Positions 1 to 5,879 of a DNA stretch of 11,345 bases are shown here, piece after piece. Position numbers and translations under genes: made by a program. The notes below the pieces were generated by a model, which saw only the letters and a list, made by a program, of their open reading frames with translations, had not been told where the DNA came from and made no database searches. Location of the stretch: positions 1-11,345 of the forward strand of contig RFKS01000102.1 in the NCBI GenBank assembly GCA_003694205.1. Direction: 5' to 3'. The first letter of the stretch is position 1. Every line of letters begins with the position of its first letter. Source of the stretch: Alphaproteobacteria bacterium (lineage in GTDB: Bacteria > Pseudomonadota > Alphaproteobacteria > Sphingomonadales > Rhodothalassiaceae).

Positions 1-1562
1 CGTGCCTCGGCCCGCTGTCGTTCCTGGCCCTCGAGCGCGGTGATCGGCAGGCGCTCGACGATGCAACGGCAGTTGATGGTTTCTTCCGGCGGCCCCGCAG
101 GGTCGCGCGGCTCGCGCAGCTTTGCGGCACCGACATCGAAGAACTCGTCTTCGAAGCGGATCTGCCCGTCGGCGGCATGATTACTCTCGCGCACGGACCC
201 GTCCTTCCGGGTGCGCCAGACCTTGACGAACACCGGATCGAGATCGGCCCGCGCTTCCGGCTCTGCCCCTTTCGCCTCGCGCCTGTCCCGCGCGAGGCGG
301 GGCTCAAAAGGGCCGGGGGCGCCTCCATCTCCCGGTGGCGGCATGGCGAGGGACGGCGTCAGCCGGTCACCGCCGGCGATGGGTTCGAGCCCCACCGCGG
401 CCCGCTTCTCGTTCACCGTGAGAAAGCCCGCGCCCTCCAGCCGCGCCCAGTGCGCCGCCCTCTCCGGTGCCAGCGCCGGCAGCGCGTCGAGATCAGCGGC
501 AAGCCCCACCGCCGGCCCGAAATCCTCGCCGAGCCAGCGGGCCAACCCCGCAAGAACCTTGTCGATGAGTGGCAGCAGCGTCAGCCGCCAGAAGGCGCGG
601 TTGGCCTCCTGGTAATTGGCATAGGTGTTGTCGCCGGGAATGCCGAGCAGCATCGGCGGTACCCCGAAGGCCAGTGCCACCTCCCGCGCCGCCACGTGCT
701 TGGCATTGATGAAGTCCATGTCCGCCGGCGAAAACGCCATCGGCTGCCATTTGAGGCCGCCCTCGAGAAGGAACGGCCGGCCGGCATTGGCGGCGCCCTG
801 GAAATGCTCCTCCATCTCCGCCTTGAGGCGCGCCACCTGCTCCTCGCTCAGCACATCGGCACCGCCCTCGCGGGGCTCGAAGACAAGGGCGCCCGAGGGG
901 CGTGCGGCATTGTCGAGAAGCGCCTTGTTCCAGGTCCCGGCGGCATTGTGGATGTCCACCCCCATGGCGGCGGCGGCCAGCGCCGAGAGCCCGAGATGGT
1001 CGTCGAGCGGATTGAAGGACCGGAAATGGAGAAGCGGCGCCCGGCCACTCACCGGATCGACGGGGAAGTGACGATGCGCGGTGCCGACGCGATAGTCGTA
1101 GCCGACCGGCCAGCCCTGTGGCCCGGTCCTAATGCTGATGCGGTCGGGCCGCAGCACATGCAGCTCGAGCGGCCGCCCGTCGGGGCCTTCGATGCGCTCG
1201 ACATAGGCATTGCCGGCGAGCAGCAGGAAGGCGTAGATGCGCTCGAAAAGCTCGCGGCCCGAGCTCATCGGGTTGGGAGCGGCAAGAAGATCGGCCAGCG
1301 GATGGGCCGCGAGCCGCCGACCCTCCTCGACGACGTGAAAGGGAACCGAGGCCGCGCATTCGGCAACCAGCCGCACCGATCGCTGGGCGATGACGTTTTT
1401 GCCATAGCCTTCCTGCACCAGACGATGGTATGAGCGCTCGCTCCAGCTTGCGCCACCGAAGGTGAGCCAGGTGGCGGCATAACCCGGCCCCGAAAAGGGC
1501 CCGGAGCCCGACTTCAGCGCCAGTCTGCCAAGGGATTGTCGAAGTCTTCGGATCAGGGCCAT
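1..1562 (-). CDS. Phage/GTA-type portal protein with C-terminal MuF-like signature (3' end outside window)
   Basis: Forms the dodecameric DNA gate at one capsid vertex and docks the terminase. The 520 residues visible start MALIRRLRQSLGRL and read without a stop to the window edge. Residues about 35-390 match the HK97/GTA gp3 portal pattern: EGYGKNVIAQRSVRLVAE, HPLADLLAAPNP, LLAGNAYVERI, LRPDRI, then AFGVPPMLLGIPGDNTYANY. A proline/charged linker (about 395-440) leads to an unexpected tail: W449, a DG-VRE-NH segment with H462, DGQ, a PRDPAGPPEE stretch and INCRC at 496-500. That is the end motif of MuF/SPP1 gp7-type minor head proteins. The family is normally near 400 residues, so this one is extended. 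The start ATG has GAGG four bases upstream. It lies downstream of terL in the same direction, separated by 482 bp that hold an opposite-strand gene. Portal assignment is secure. The meaning of the tail is inferred. Confidence 0.9.
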   Translation of the reverse strand, partial: MALIRRLRQSLGRLALKSGSGPFSGPGYAATWLTFGGASWSERSYHRLVQEGYGKNVIAQRSVRLVAECAASVPFHVVEEGRRLAAHPLADLLAAPNPMSSGRELFERIYAFLLLAGNAYVERIEGPDGRPLELHVLRPDRISIRTGPQGWPVGYDYRVGTAHRHFPVDPVSGRAPLLHFRSFNPLDDHLGLSALAAAAMGVDIHNAAGTWNKALLDNAARPSGALVFEPREGGADVLSEEQVARLKAEMEEHFQGAANAGRPFLLEGGLKWQPMAFSPADMDFINAKHVAAREVALAFGVPPMLLGIPGDNTYANYQEANRAFWRLTLLPLIDKVLAGLARWLGEDFGPAVGLAADLDALPALAPERAAHWARLEGAGFLTVNEKRAAVGLEPIAGGDRLTPSLAMPPPGDGGAPGPFEPRLARDRREAKGAEPEARADLDPVFVKVWRTRKDGSVRESNHAADGQIRFEDEFFDVGAAKLREPRDPAGPPEETINCRCIVERLPITALEGQERQRAEA

Positions 1563-1599
1563 AATACCTCGGCTGGGTTTGGATCAGGGGCCGGACCGG

Positions 1600-1615
1600 C
1601 GCCTCGTGGGAGGCG
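1600..1615. repeat. Short perfect hairpin between divergent starts
   Basis: CGCCTC, loop GTGG, GAGGCG, a perfect six-base-pair stem. It lies in the 82 bp between the portal start (minus) and the exported-protein start (plus). It has no T tract on either side, so it is not an intrinsic terminator. It may be an operator or simply chance in GC-rich DNA. Confidence 0.3.
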
Positions 1616-1644
1616 ACCGATGGCGGACGAGGAACGGAGTGACG

Positions 1645-2037
1645 ATGCGACAGCGACCTGTCGGGGCCGGGCTTTTCCTGACGTTTTTCGCGACCTTGCT
1701 GCTCGCCGCTGGCGCCGCGGCGGCGGCGGTCGACTGCGGCGATCCGCCTATGAAAGGGCCGGCGATCCCGGATGGCGCGCACGCCAGCCGCGCCGAAATG
1801 TTGGCCGGGGTCAATGCGGTCAAGGCCTACAGCGACGCGGTGGACGCCTATCTCAAATGCAAGGACCAGCGCGCGCTCACCGTCTTCCAATGGATGACGG
1901 AAGACCAGCGCCGGCGCTGGAATGAGGATCTCGATGCAGTGCACCAGCGACGAGTCGAGGTGCAAAGGCAGATGAACGAGGCCATCCGCATCTTCAACCA
2001 GAGCCGCGCCGCCAGCGACGGCACGGGCGGCTCCTGA
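1645..2037 (+). CDS. Small exported protein of unknown function between terL and portal
   Basis: 130 residues. The N-terminus (MRQRPVGAGLF, then a hydrophobic run ending in an alanine stretch near residue 28) is a typical Sec signal peptide. The mature part has two cysteines (DCGDPP and LKCKDQ) that could form a disulfide, a helical middle (AEMLAGVNAVKAYSDAVDAY) and a charged helical end rich in R, Q and E. I recall similar small Cys-(Pro)-...-IPDG-...-Y-C exported proteins in Alphaproteobacteria, but no function is known to me. The chosen ATG has GGAG five bases upstream. A longer in-frame start at 1579 would bury the signal peptide. It runs against the packaging operon and its stop lies 7 bp from the terL stop, so an operon transcript would be antisense to it. 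It could be a moron-like cargo gene or a host gene kept in the cluster. Confidence 0.75.
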   Translation: MRQRPVGAGLFLTFFATLLLAAGAAAAAVDCGDPPMKGPAIPDGAHASRAEMLAGVNAVKAYSDAVDAYLKCKDQRALTVFQWMTEDQRRRWNEDLDAVHQRRVEVQRQMNEAIRIFNQSRAASDGTGGS

Positions 2038-2044
2038 ACCGGGC

Positions 2045-3373
2045 TCACAAACGTCTCAGGCTCGGCCGCCCGAGCCGACCGAGTGCAAGGTCGCTAACCG
2101 CCCAGACGAGCGCGTCGAGGCGGTCGGGGCTGGCCTCGGCATTGCTCCCCGTATAGCTGCACATCTCGTCCTCAAGTGCGGCGAAAATCCCGGCATGGTG
2201 CACGAGCCCGCGCTCATAAAGCGCCGCCACCGGCTCGGCGCGCGCGATCTTGCCGCGGCTCGCCCGGACAGCGCGATAGCTCAGTGCCGGTGCCGCCTGC
2301 CGCAGCACCGCCTCGACCATGTCGCCGCCGTTGTTGACCTCGCCGAGCACGCGGTCGGCGTCATGGCGTTCATAGGCGGCAGCGACCCGTCGCGCCCAGC
2401 CAAGGGGACGCAACCCCTGGCAACTCGCATCCTCGAGTACGAAGACCGAGCCTGCGGCATCGCGACCGGCGACGATAATGCCGCAGGCATCGGCGGACTC
2501 GCCGTGGCTCGCCGGCGGATCGACGGCCACCAGGACGCGTTCGAGCGGCGCCGGTGGCGCGGTGACGCGACAGGCCTCGATCATCTCGCGCGTCCACAGG
2601 GCGCCGGCGACATCCTCGATGATGCGCCCCTCGAGCTCCTGCAGGCCGAGGCGGGTGCCGGCGAACAGGCGCTCGACCTCGGCCAGAAACTGCGGCGCCA
2701 GATTAGCGCGATTGTCCATCGTGCGGCCGCTCGTGGTCACCGTCGTCGGTTCAGCGGCGAGGCGCCTCAGCCATTTGAGCGGGCGCGGCGTCGTTGTCGC
2801 CACGACGCGCGGGCGTGTGCCAAGGCGCAAGCCGAGCACGAGGTTCGACCAGGCGCGGGCGCCGTCATGCCATTTCGCGATCTCGTCGGCCCAGCCGGCA
2901 TGGTGCTGCGGTCCCCGGAGCTGATCGGGATCGACCGCGGCATAGAGAAAGGCCTGCGCCCCGTTGGGCCAGACCAGCCGCCGTCGCGAGGGCTCGAACC
3001 GCGGCCGCCAGCGAGAGGGCGCGATGGCCCTGAGGCCGCTTTCACCCTCGATCATGACGTCGCGCACATCGGCGAAGGTCTCGCCGACGAGCGCGATTCG
3101 TGCCGCCGCGCCGTCACCCGCGATGAGTGGGCTCGGGCCCTCGACCAGGCCGCGCACCCATTCCGCCCCCATGCGCGTCTTGCCGAAGCCGCGGCCGGCG
3201 AGCACGAGCCAGCAGAACCAGTCGCCCGGTGGCGGCAATTGCCCGGGCCGCGCCCAGAAGCGCCAGTCGTGGAGCAGGCGATGGGCAACCCGGGGCGTCA
3301 AGCGCCCAAGCCAGCGCTCGCGCCGTGCCGCCGGCAGGCGTGCAAGGCGCAGGGCGGGACTTTCAGGACTCAC
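2045..3373 (-). CDS. Terminase large subunit (DNA packaging ATPase/nuclease)
   Basis: Motor that pumps DNA into proheads and cuts it. Numbering from the GTG start: Walker A at about 60-66 (LAGRGFGKTR), Walker B at about 160-165 (AGWADEI), and a coupling motif VATTTPRP near 190. The RNase H-like nuclease half has D285 in VAVDPPAS, E345 in GEVNNGG and acidic residues in SPDRLDALVWA near 417-420. At 442 residues it has the usual length for GTA gp2/HK97-like terminases (COG5323 type). I prefer the GTG at 3373, which overlaps the terS stop by 11 bp and suggests translational coupling. A TTG at 3403 would add ten residues. It is co-directional with terS upstream and the portal downstream, and all motifs appear intact, so it should be active. 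Confidence 0.95.
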   Translation of the reverse strand: MSPESPALRLARLPAARRERWLGRLTPRVAHRLLHDWRFWARPGQLPPPGDWFCWLVLAGRGFGKTRMGAEWVRGLVEGPSPLIAGDGAAARIALVGETFADVRDVMIEGESGLRAIAPSRWRPRFEPSRRRLVWPNGAQAFLYAAVDPDQLRGPQHHAGWADEIAKWHDGARAWSNLVLGLRLGTRPRVVATTTPRPLKWLRRLAAEPTTVTTSGRTMDNRANLAPQFLAEVERLFAGTRLGLQELEGRIIEDVAGALWTREMIEACRVTAPPAPLERVLVAVDPPASHGESADACGIIVAGRDAAGSVFVLEDASCQGLRPLGWARRVAAAYERHDADRVLGEVNNGGDMVEAVLRQAAPALSYRAVRASRGKIARAEPVAALYERGLVHHAGIFAALEDEMCSYTGSNAEASPDRLDALVWAVSDLALGRLGRPSLRRL

Positions 3374-3818
3374 CGTCTGCTTCGGCGCTGCAGGAATCGG
3401 CAAGCCGCGCGAGACGCGCCCCGAGCTCGGCCCGGGCGCCCGCCACCTCCTCCGTCAGCGAGCTCTCCGTGGCCGACGCGCCGTGGGTGGAGAAAACCGC
3501 GGGACGGCGGCATTTGAGAAGAAACATGCCAAGCTGGTCGGAATAGCTGCGGATGGTGCCGCACGGCTTGCCGCCATAGAAGACCGGTTTTTCCACACCC
3601 TCGAGCGCCCGCCGGCGTAGCTCCTCCTCGAGGGCGTCGAGCGCTTCCTCGAGCGCATCGTCCCACTGGGCGCGAAAGCTTGCGTCGCTCTGCCGCAGGG
3701 CATAGGCGGCGCTGCGCGACATGCCCGCTCGTCGCGCCGCGGCGCTGACATTCGCGCTCGCGCGCAGGGCATCAAGAAAAAGGCGCCGCCGCCGCGACGT
3801 CCATCCCGTCTTCGCCAT
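3363..3818 (-). CDS. Terminase small subunit-like helix-turn-helix protein
   Basis: 151 residues. Residues about 20-43 (SANVSAAARRAGMSRSAAYA) form a helix-turn-helix. An acidic, arginine-rich helix follows (DALEEALDALEEELRRRALEG), then a conserved block with YGGKPCGTIRSYSDQLGMFL near 81-100. This layout is common in first genes of alphaproteobacterial packaging operons, where the TerS role is DNA recognition and loading of TerL. I assign that role by position and by the HTH, not by direct proof. ATG at 3818 is preferred. A GTG at 3833 would add five residues but starts right at the end of the leader terminator. The stop overlaps the GTG of terL. No strong Shine-Dalgarno is visible. It could alternatively be a DNA-binding regulator of the operon. 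Confidence 0.8.
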   Translation of the reverse strand: MAKTGWTSRRRRLFLDALRASANVSAAARRAGMSRSAAYALRQSDASFRAQWDDALEEALDALEEELRRRALEGVEKPVFYGGKPCGTIRSYSDQLGMFLLKCRRPAVFSTHGASATESSLTEEVAGARAELGARLARLADSCSAEADGES

Positions 3819-3831
3819 GAACGACCCGTGC

Positions 3832-3871
3832 ACAAAACAAGGGCGGCCGTCCGGATCCTTCGGACGACCGC
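3832..3871 (-). terminator. Intrinsic terminator in the leader of the packaging operon
   Basis: In the minus-strand RNA an 11-bp GC-rich stem (GCGGUCGUCCG at 3871-3861 with CGGACGGCCGC at 3853-3843) closes a seven-base loop and is followed by CCUUGUUUUG. The stem contains one G-U pair. On the plus strand the same position is a C-A mismatch with no T tract, so the structure belongs to the minus strand. It sits about 25 nt after the predicted transcription start and about 14 nt before the terS ATG. Confidence 0.65.
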
Positions 3872-3901
3872 ACCAGGACCCAATTTGCGAGCATGTCCTC
3901 G

Positions 3902-3930
3902 TCTATAACCTATATCGTGACGCTTGTCAA
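3902..3930 (-). promoter_or_regulatory. Promoter of the packaging operon
   Basis: On the minus strand TTGACA (3930-3925), a 17-base spacer (3924-3908) and TATAGA (3907-3902) give a near-consensus sigma-70 promoter, placing transcription start around 3896-3894. The spacer and -10 contain CACGAT, four bases, then GTTATA, which is also found upstream of the DUF6456 gene. This is the best promoter in the window by eye and it points at terS. Confidence 0.7.
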
Positions 3931-4049
3931 GACACTTATCCATATTGGCACATTTTGGGAGCTTCCTAGGATTCGATCGCTACCTCCAGAATTTCGCCGG
4001 GCGCGGGGATGGCGTTTGTCTCGTTATTTCTTAAATTTCGGCCCGTTCA

Positions 4050-4079
4050 TTGGCGTGCTGTTAATAACTTTTCGATAAT
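4050..4079 (+). promoter_or_regulatory. Putative promoter of the small exported protein
   Basis: TTGGCG (4050-4055), 18 bases, GATAAT (4074-4079) in an AT-rich stretch unlike the surrounding GC-rich DNA. The predicted start near 4086 falls inside the palindrome at 4078-4095. The rest of the gene-free stretch 3931-4049 shows no ORF, RNA or repeat I can support. Confidence 0.5.
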
Positions 4080-4095
4080 ATCCACGCGTGGACAT
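4078..4095. promoter_or_regulatory. Operator-like palindrome
   Basis: ATATCCACGCGTGGACAT is an inverted repeat with a perfect 12-bp core (TCCACGCGTGGA, 4081-4092) and 16 of 18 symmetric positions overall. It overlaps the end of the predicted -10 and the likely transcription start, the classic place for a repressor site. The cognate regulator is not identifiable from sequence. Confidence 0.5.
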
Positions 4096-4112
4096 TGATC
4101 AGGCATGGTCCA

Positions 4113-4385
4113 ATGATGAAGTTTATCGGCGTTGCATCAGGCATAGTTCTTCTTTCTTCGGCGTCTTTCGCATGGGCGGCGCCCGAGGAGGACGCAAATG
4201 AGACCCGCGCCGGGCGGATCGAGATCGCGGCGATGGCCCCTGATGGCGGCGAACGGGATACCCGCCTCCCGGTCGTGGGGACCGGCAGCCGCAAGGCGGG
4301 GGCGGCGCTGCTTCTATATATCGCCCTCGGCCAGCATTGCCGGCGCGCCGGCTGCGTCTCCGGCGAACGCCCGGTCAGGCCCTAG
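4113..4385 (+). CDS. Small predicted exported protein, function unknown
   Basis: 90 residues from ATG 4113 (a second ATG follows at 4116). MMKFIGVASGIVLL, then a small-residue run ending FAWA-A near residue 22, is a good Sec signal peptide. The mature part starts with an acidic patch (PEEDANE). It has a hydrophobic stretch near 65-71 (GAALLLYIA) and two cysteines (HCRRAGC). I recognise no family. The case for it being real is that it has a promoter, an operator-like palindrome and an intrinsic terminator 40 bp after its stop. The ribosome binding site is weak, and the C-terminal half has composition that could be chance frame, so the exact extent is uncertain. It is convergent with the DUF6456 gene, whose stop is 15 bp away. 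Confidence 0.5.
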   Translation: MMKFIGVASGIVLLSSASFAWAAPEEDANETRAGRIEIAAMAPDGGERDTRLPVVGTGSRKAGAALLLYIALGQHCRRAGCVSGERPVRP

Positions 4386-4399
4386 GCGAACAACGCACT

Positions 4400-5182
4400 T
4401 CACCCTGGCATCCCCTTGCCAACTGGGCGCCCTCGGGCGCCCATCTTTTTACCCTCGTAGAAATCTGCAAGACGGTCGAGCGCGAGGGACAGCACGACCT
4501 TGCCCGAGCGCGCGGGCCAGCCGATGGCCTGTTCGGCCTCTGCAAGTCCCTCGAGAAAGCAGCAGGTGCGAAGGGCAATGTCGGCGAGGCCGGGTCCCAT
4601 TGCCGCGAGCGCCGCATGCACCCGGCGCCGGGCATCGATGGCCTGATCCGCGGGCATGGCGGGAGCCTGCGCCCCGCCGCGCCGGCCGCGGCTGACCGGC
4701 GGTGCGTCATAGGCGCGAACGAGGCGCGGCCCGAGCCCGCTGCGTTCGAAGTCTTCGCGCAGCCGTTCGCCCGCCAGATACTGGCGTTCGCTGAGCAGCG
4801 GCCGGCCATCGCGCCCACGGCGGCGCGCCAGCCATCCGAGCGGCGATTCGGTGCCGTTCACGAATGCCCGCTCGCCATTCCTGCCGGCCGGCTCGCGGCG
4901 CCGTGTCAGGGTCATGTGCTGGGAGCGAAAGGCGCCGACGGCGCGGGCCGTCGCGCGCGGCGTCCGGCGGCGCCGCAAACAGGCCTCACCGGCGGGGGTG
5001 ATCGTGACCCGGCCTTCGTCCGTCTGCACGAGGTCGCGTGCGAGAAGCGCCCTGAGCACCGACTCCGGGACCGTTCGCCCACTGAGCCGAAGTCCGCCAT
5101 CGTCCTTGAGCACCGCCGGGCGCCCCGCCGCCAGCTTGCCTAGGATTTCAACCGCAAAGCGCGAAATTGTCGGTTTCTGCAT
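4400..5182 (-). CDS. DUF6456-domain regulator, GafZ/GafA C-terminal-like
   Basis: 260 residues. The N-terminal 70 or so look like a winged helix (SVLRALLARDLVQTDEGRVT, then ITPAGEACLRRRR). Residues about 108-246 match the alphaproteobacterial DUF6456 domain: NGTESPLGWLARRRGRDGRP, LAGERLREDFERSGLGPRL, ARRRVHAALAAMGPGL, CCFLEGLAEAEQAIGWPARS, KVVLSLALDRLADFY. In established work the GTA activator GafA of Rhodobacter and the split GafY/GafZ pair of Caulobacter control GTA clusters, with GafZ acting as an anti-terminator. From memory DUF6456 is the GafZ/GafA C-terminal type. The ATG at 5182 has AAGGGG upstream at good spacing; in-frame extension further upstream is shadow. It is divergent from a CI-like gene and upstream of the packaging operon. 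The last 15 residues (GKKMGARGRPVGKG) encode the overlapping terminator of the opposite-strand gene. It could also be a general DUF6456 regulator unrelated to GTA. Confidence 0.85.
   Translation of the reverse strand: MQKPTISRFAVEILGKLAAGRPAVLKDDGGLRLSGRTVPESVLRALLARDLVQTDEGRVTITPAGEACLRRRRTPRATARAVGAFRSQHMTLTRRREPAGRNGERAFVNGTESPLGWLARRRGRDGRPLLSERQYLAGERLREDFERSGLGPRLVRAYDAPPVSRGRRGGAQAPAMPADQAIDARRRVHAALAAMGPGLADIALRTCCFLEGLAEAEQAIGWPARSGKVVLSLALDRLADFYEGKKMGARGRPVGKGMPG
4425..4450 (+). terminator. Intrinsic terminator of the small exported gene
   Basis: GGGCGCC (4425-4431), loop CTCG, GGCGCCC (4436-4442), followed by ATCTTTTT. The stem is a perfect seven base pairs with a tetraloop and a T tract on the plus strand. 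It begins 40 bp after the stop of the small exported ORF and lies inside the 3' end of the DUF6456 coding region. Confidence 0.7.
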
Positions 5183-5300
5183 GCTTTTTCCCCTTATGGA
5201 ACCGTTTGGGTTATAACAAATCGTGCCGTATCGGTAAATATTATTTGCGTGACTTTCAATTTCGGTTATAAGCCGGGGAGCATCAGGGAAGGAGGTTCCA
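5183..5300. promoter_or_regulatory. Divergent promoter/operator region of DUF6456 and CI-like genes
   Basis: AT-rich relative to its flanks. It holds a perfect palindrome GTTATAAC (5210-5217), a near-copy GGTTATAAG (5264-5272) and a central inverted repeat GTAAATA-T-TATTTGC (5234-5248, one mismatch per arm). Leftward, TTTACC (5238-5233), 17 bases and TATAAC give a plausible promoter for the DUF6456 gene, with CACGAT (5225-5220) two bases before GTTATA. Rightward, TATAAG (5267-5272) is a likely -10 with TTGCGT as a poor -35. Symmetric sites over both -10 regions suit autoregulation by the CI-like protein. Confidence 0.55.
5289..5295 (+). promoter_or_regulatory. Strong ribosome binding site of the CI-like gene
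   Basis: AAGGAGG with five bases to the ATG at 5301, a near-perfect Shine-Dalgarno that fixes the start. Confidence 0.85.
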
Positions 5301-5879
5301 ATGCTGCATGCGCGGCTGCGAGAGATCCGCAAGGCCAAGGGATTGACCTTGCAGGAAGTGGCGGAACGGGTGAAACCGCATGGCACGACGGCACAGACGA
5401 TCGGGCGGCTGGAGACGGGCGTGCGGACACTGACGCTCGACTGGGTGCGGCGCATCGCCGAGGCGATGGAGGTCGATCCCGCCGAGCTTCTCTCCCTGCC
5501 GCAGGGCGGGGACATCGTCATCGACGGTGCGGTGAGCGCCTCGGGGCGCGTCGTCGACCGGGAGGAGGGGGTGCTGTCGGTACGCCTGATGGCCCGCAAC
5601 CCGATCGCGGTCAGAATCGCCGAGACCATGGGACAGTACCGGGCGGGCGACGTCGTCGTCTGCGAGCCCCTGGCGCCGGAGCACCTGCACCGCGCCGGTG
5701 GCTGCGACTGCCTCGTCGTCGATCGCTCGGGCGAACGGCATTTCGGCAAGGTCATTCCGGGCCGGGACCGCCAGCGCATTATCCTCGCCCCGCTCGCCCC
5801 GGCGGGGGCACTGCGAAGTGACCTCGAAATCACCGCAGCCGCACCCGCTGTCGTTCTCCTGCGCGCACTCGCCCCCTAG
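5301..5879 (+). CDS. Cro/CI-type (XRE) repressor with degenerate S24-like C-terminal domain
   Basis: 192 residues. The XRE helix-turn-helix spans about 4-60 (LREIRKAKGLTLQEVAERV, QTIGRLETGVRTLTLDWVRR, MEVDPAELL). Residues about 70-190 look like the beta-rich S24/LexA-CI fold. AETMGQYRAGDVVVCEP aligns with the usual (G/D)(D/E)SM-P---GD-VLV box, and FGKVIPG with the lysine strand. T109 stands where the serine nucleophile is expected, while K150 is kept. I see no convincing Ala-Gly cleavage pair in the linker. I therefore expect a dimerising, non-self-cleaving repressor. It is divergent from the DUF6456 gene. In Caulobacter the repressor RogA silences GTA activators, so a similar role is plausible but unproven. 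Its stop overlaps that of the next, convergent gene. Confidence 0.85.
   Translation: MLHARLREIRKAKGLTLQEVAERVKPHGTTAQTIGRLETGVRTLTLDWVRRIAEAMEVDPAELLSLPQGGDIVIDGAVSASGRVVDREEGVLSVRLMARNPIAVRIAETMGQYRAGDVVVCEPLAPEHLHRAGGCDCLVVDRSGERHFGKVIPGRDRQRIILAPLAPAGALRSDLEITAAAPAVVLLRALAP

Noticed and set aside
177..1433. Long plus-strand open frame of 418 codons
   Set aside because: It is antisense to the portal gene, whose protein shows clear family motifs. The plus-strand translation is arginine/proline-rich and without recognisable domains, typical of GC-rich shadows.
1129..1965. Minus-strand frame reaching past the portal start
   Set aside because: It is in another frame from the portal and covers the exported-protein gene antisense. 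No motifs.
2195..3517. Plus-strand open frame of 440 codons
   Set aside because: It lies opposite terL, which carries intact Walker and nuclease motifs. The frame has no signal of its own.
5183..5833. N-terminal extension of the DUF6456 frame to 5833
   Set aside because: It is antisense to the well-supported CI-like gene. The ATG at 5182 has a good ribosome binding site and starts the plausible winged helix.
1..5879. Calling the left part a complete prophage
   Set aside because: No integrase, excisionase, replication, lysis or attachment site is visible. Only packaging genes and regulators are seen, so GTA and prophage remain equally open.
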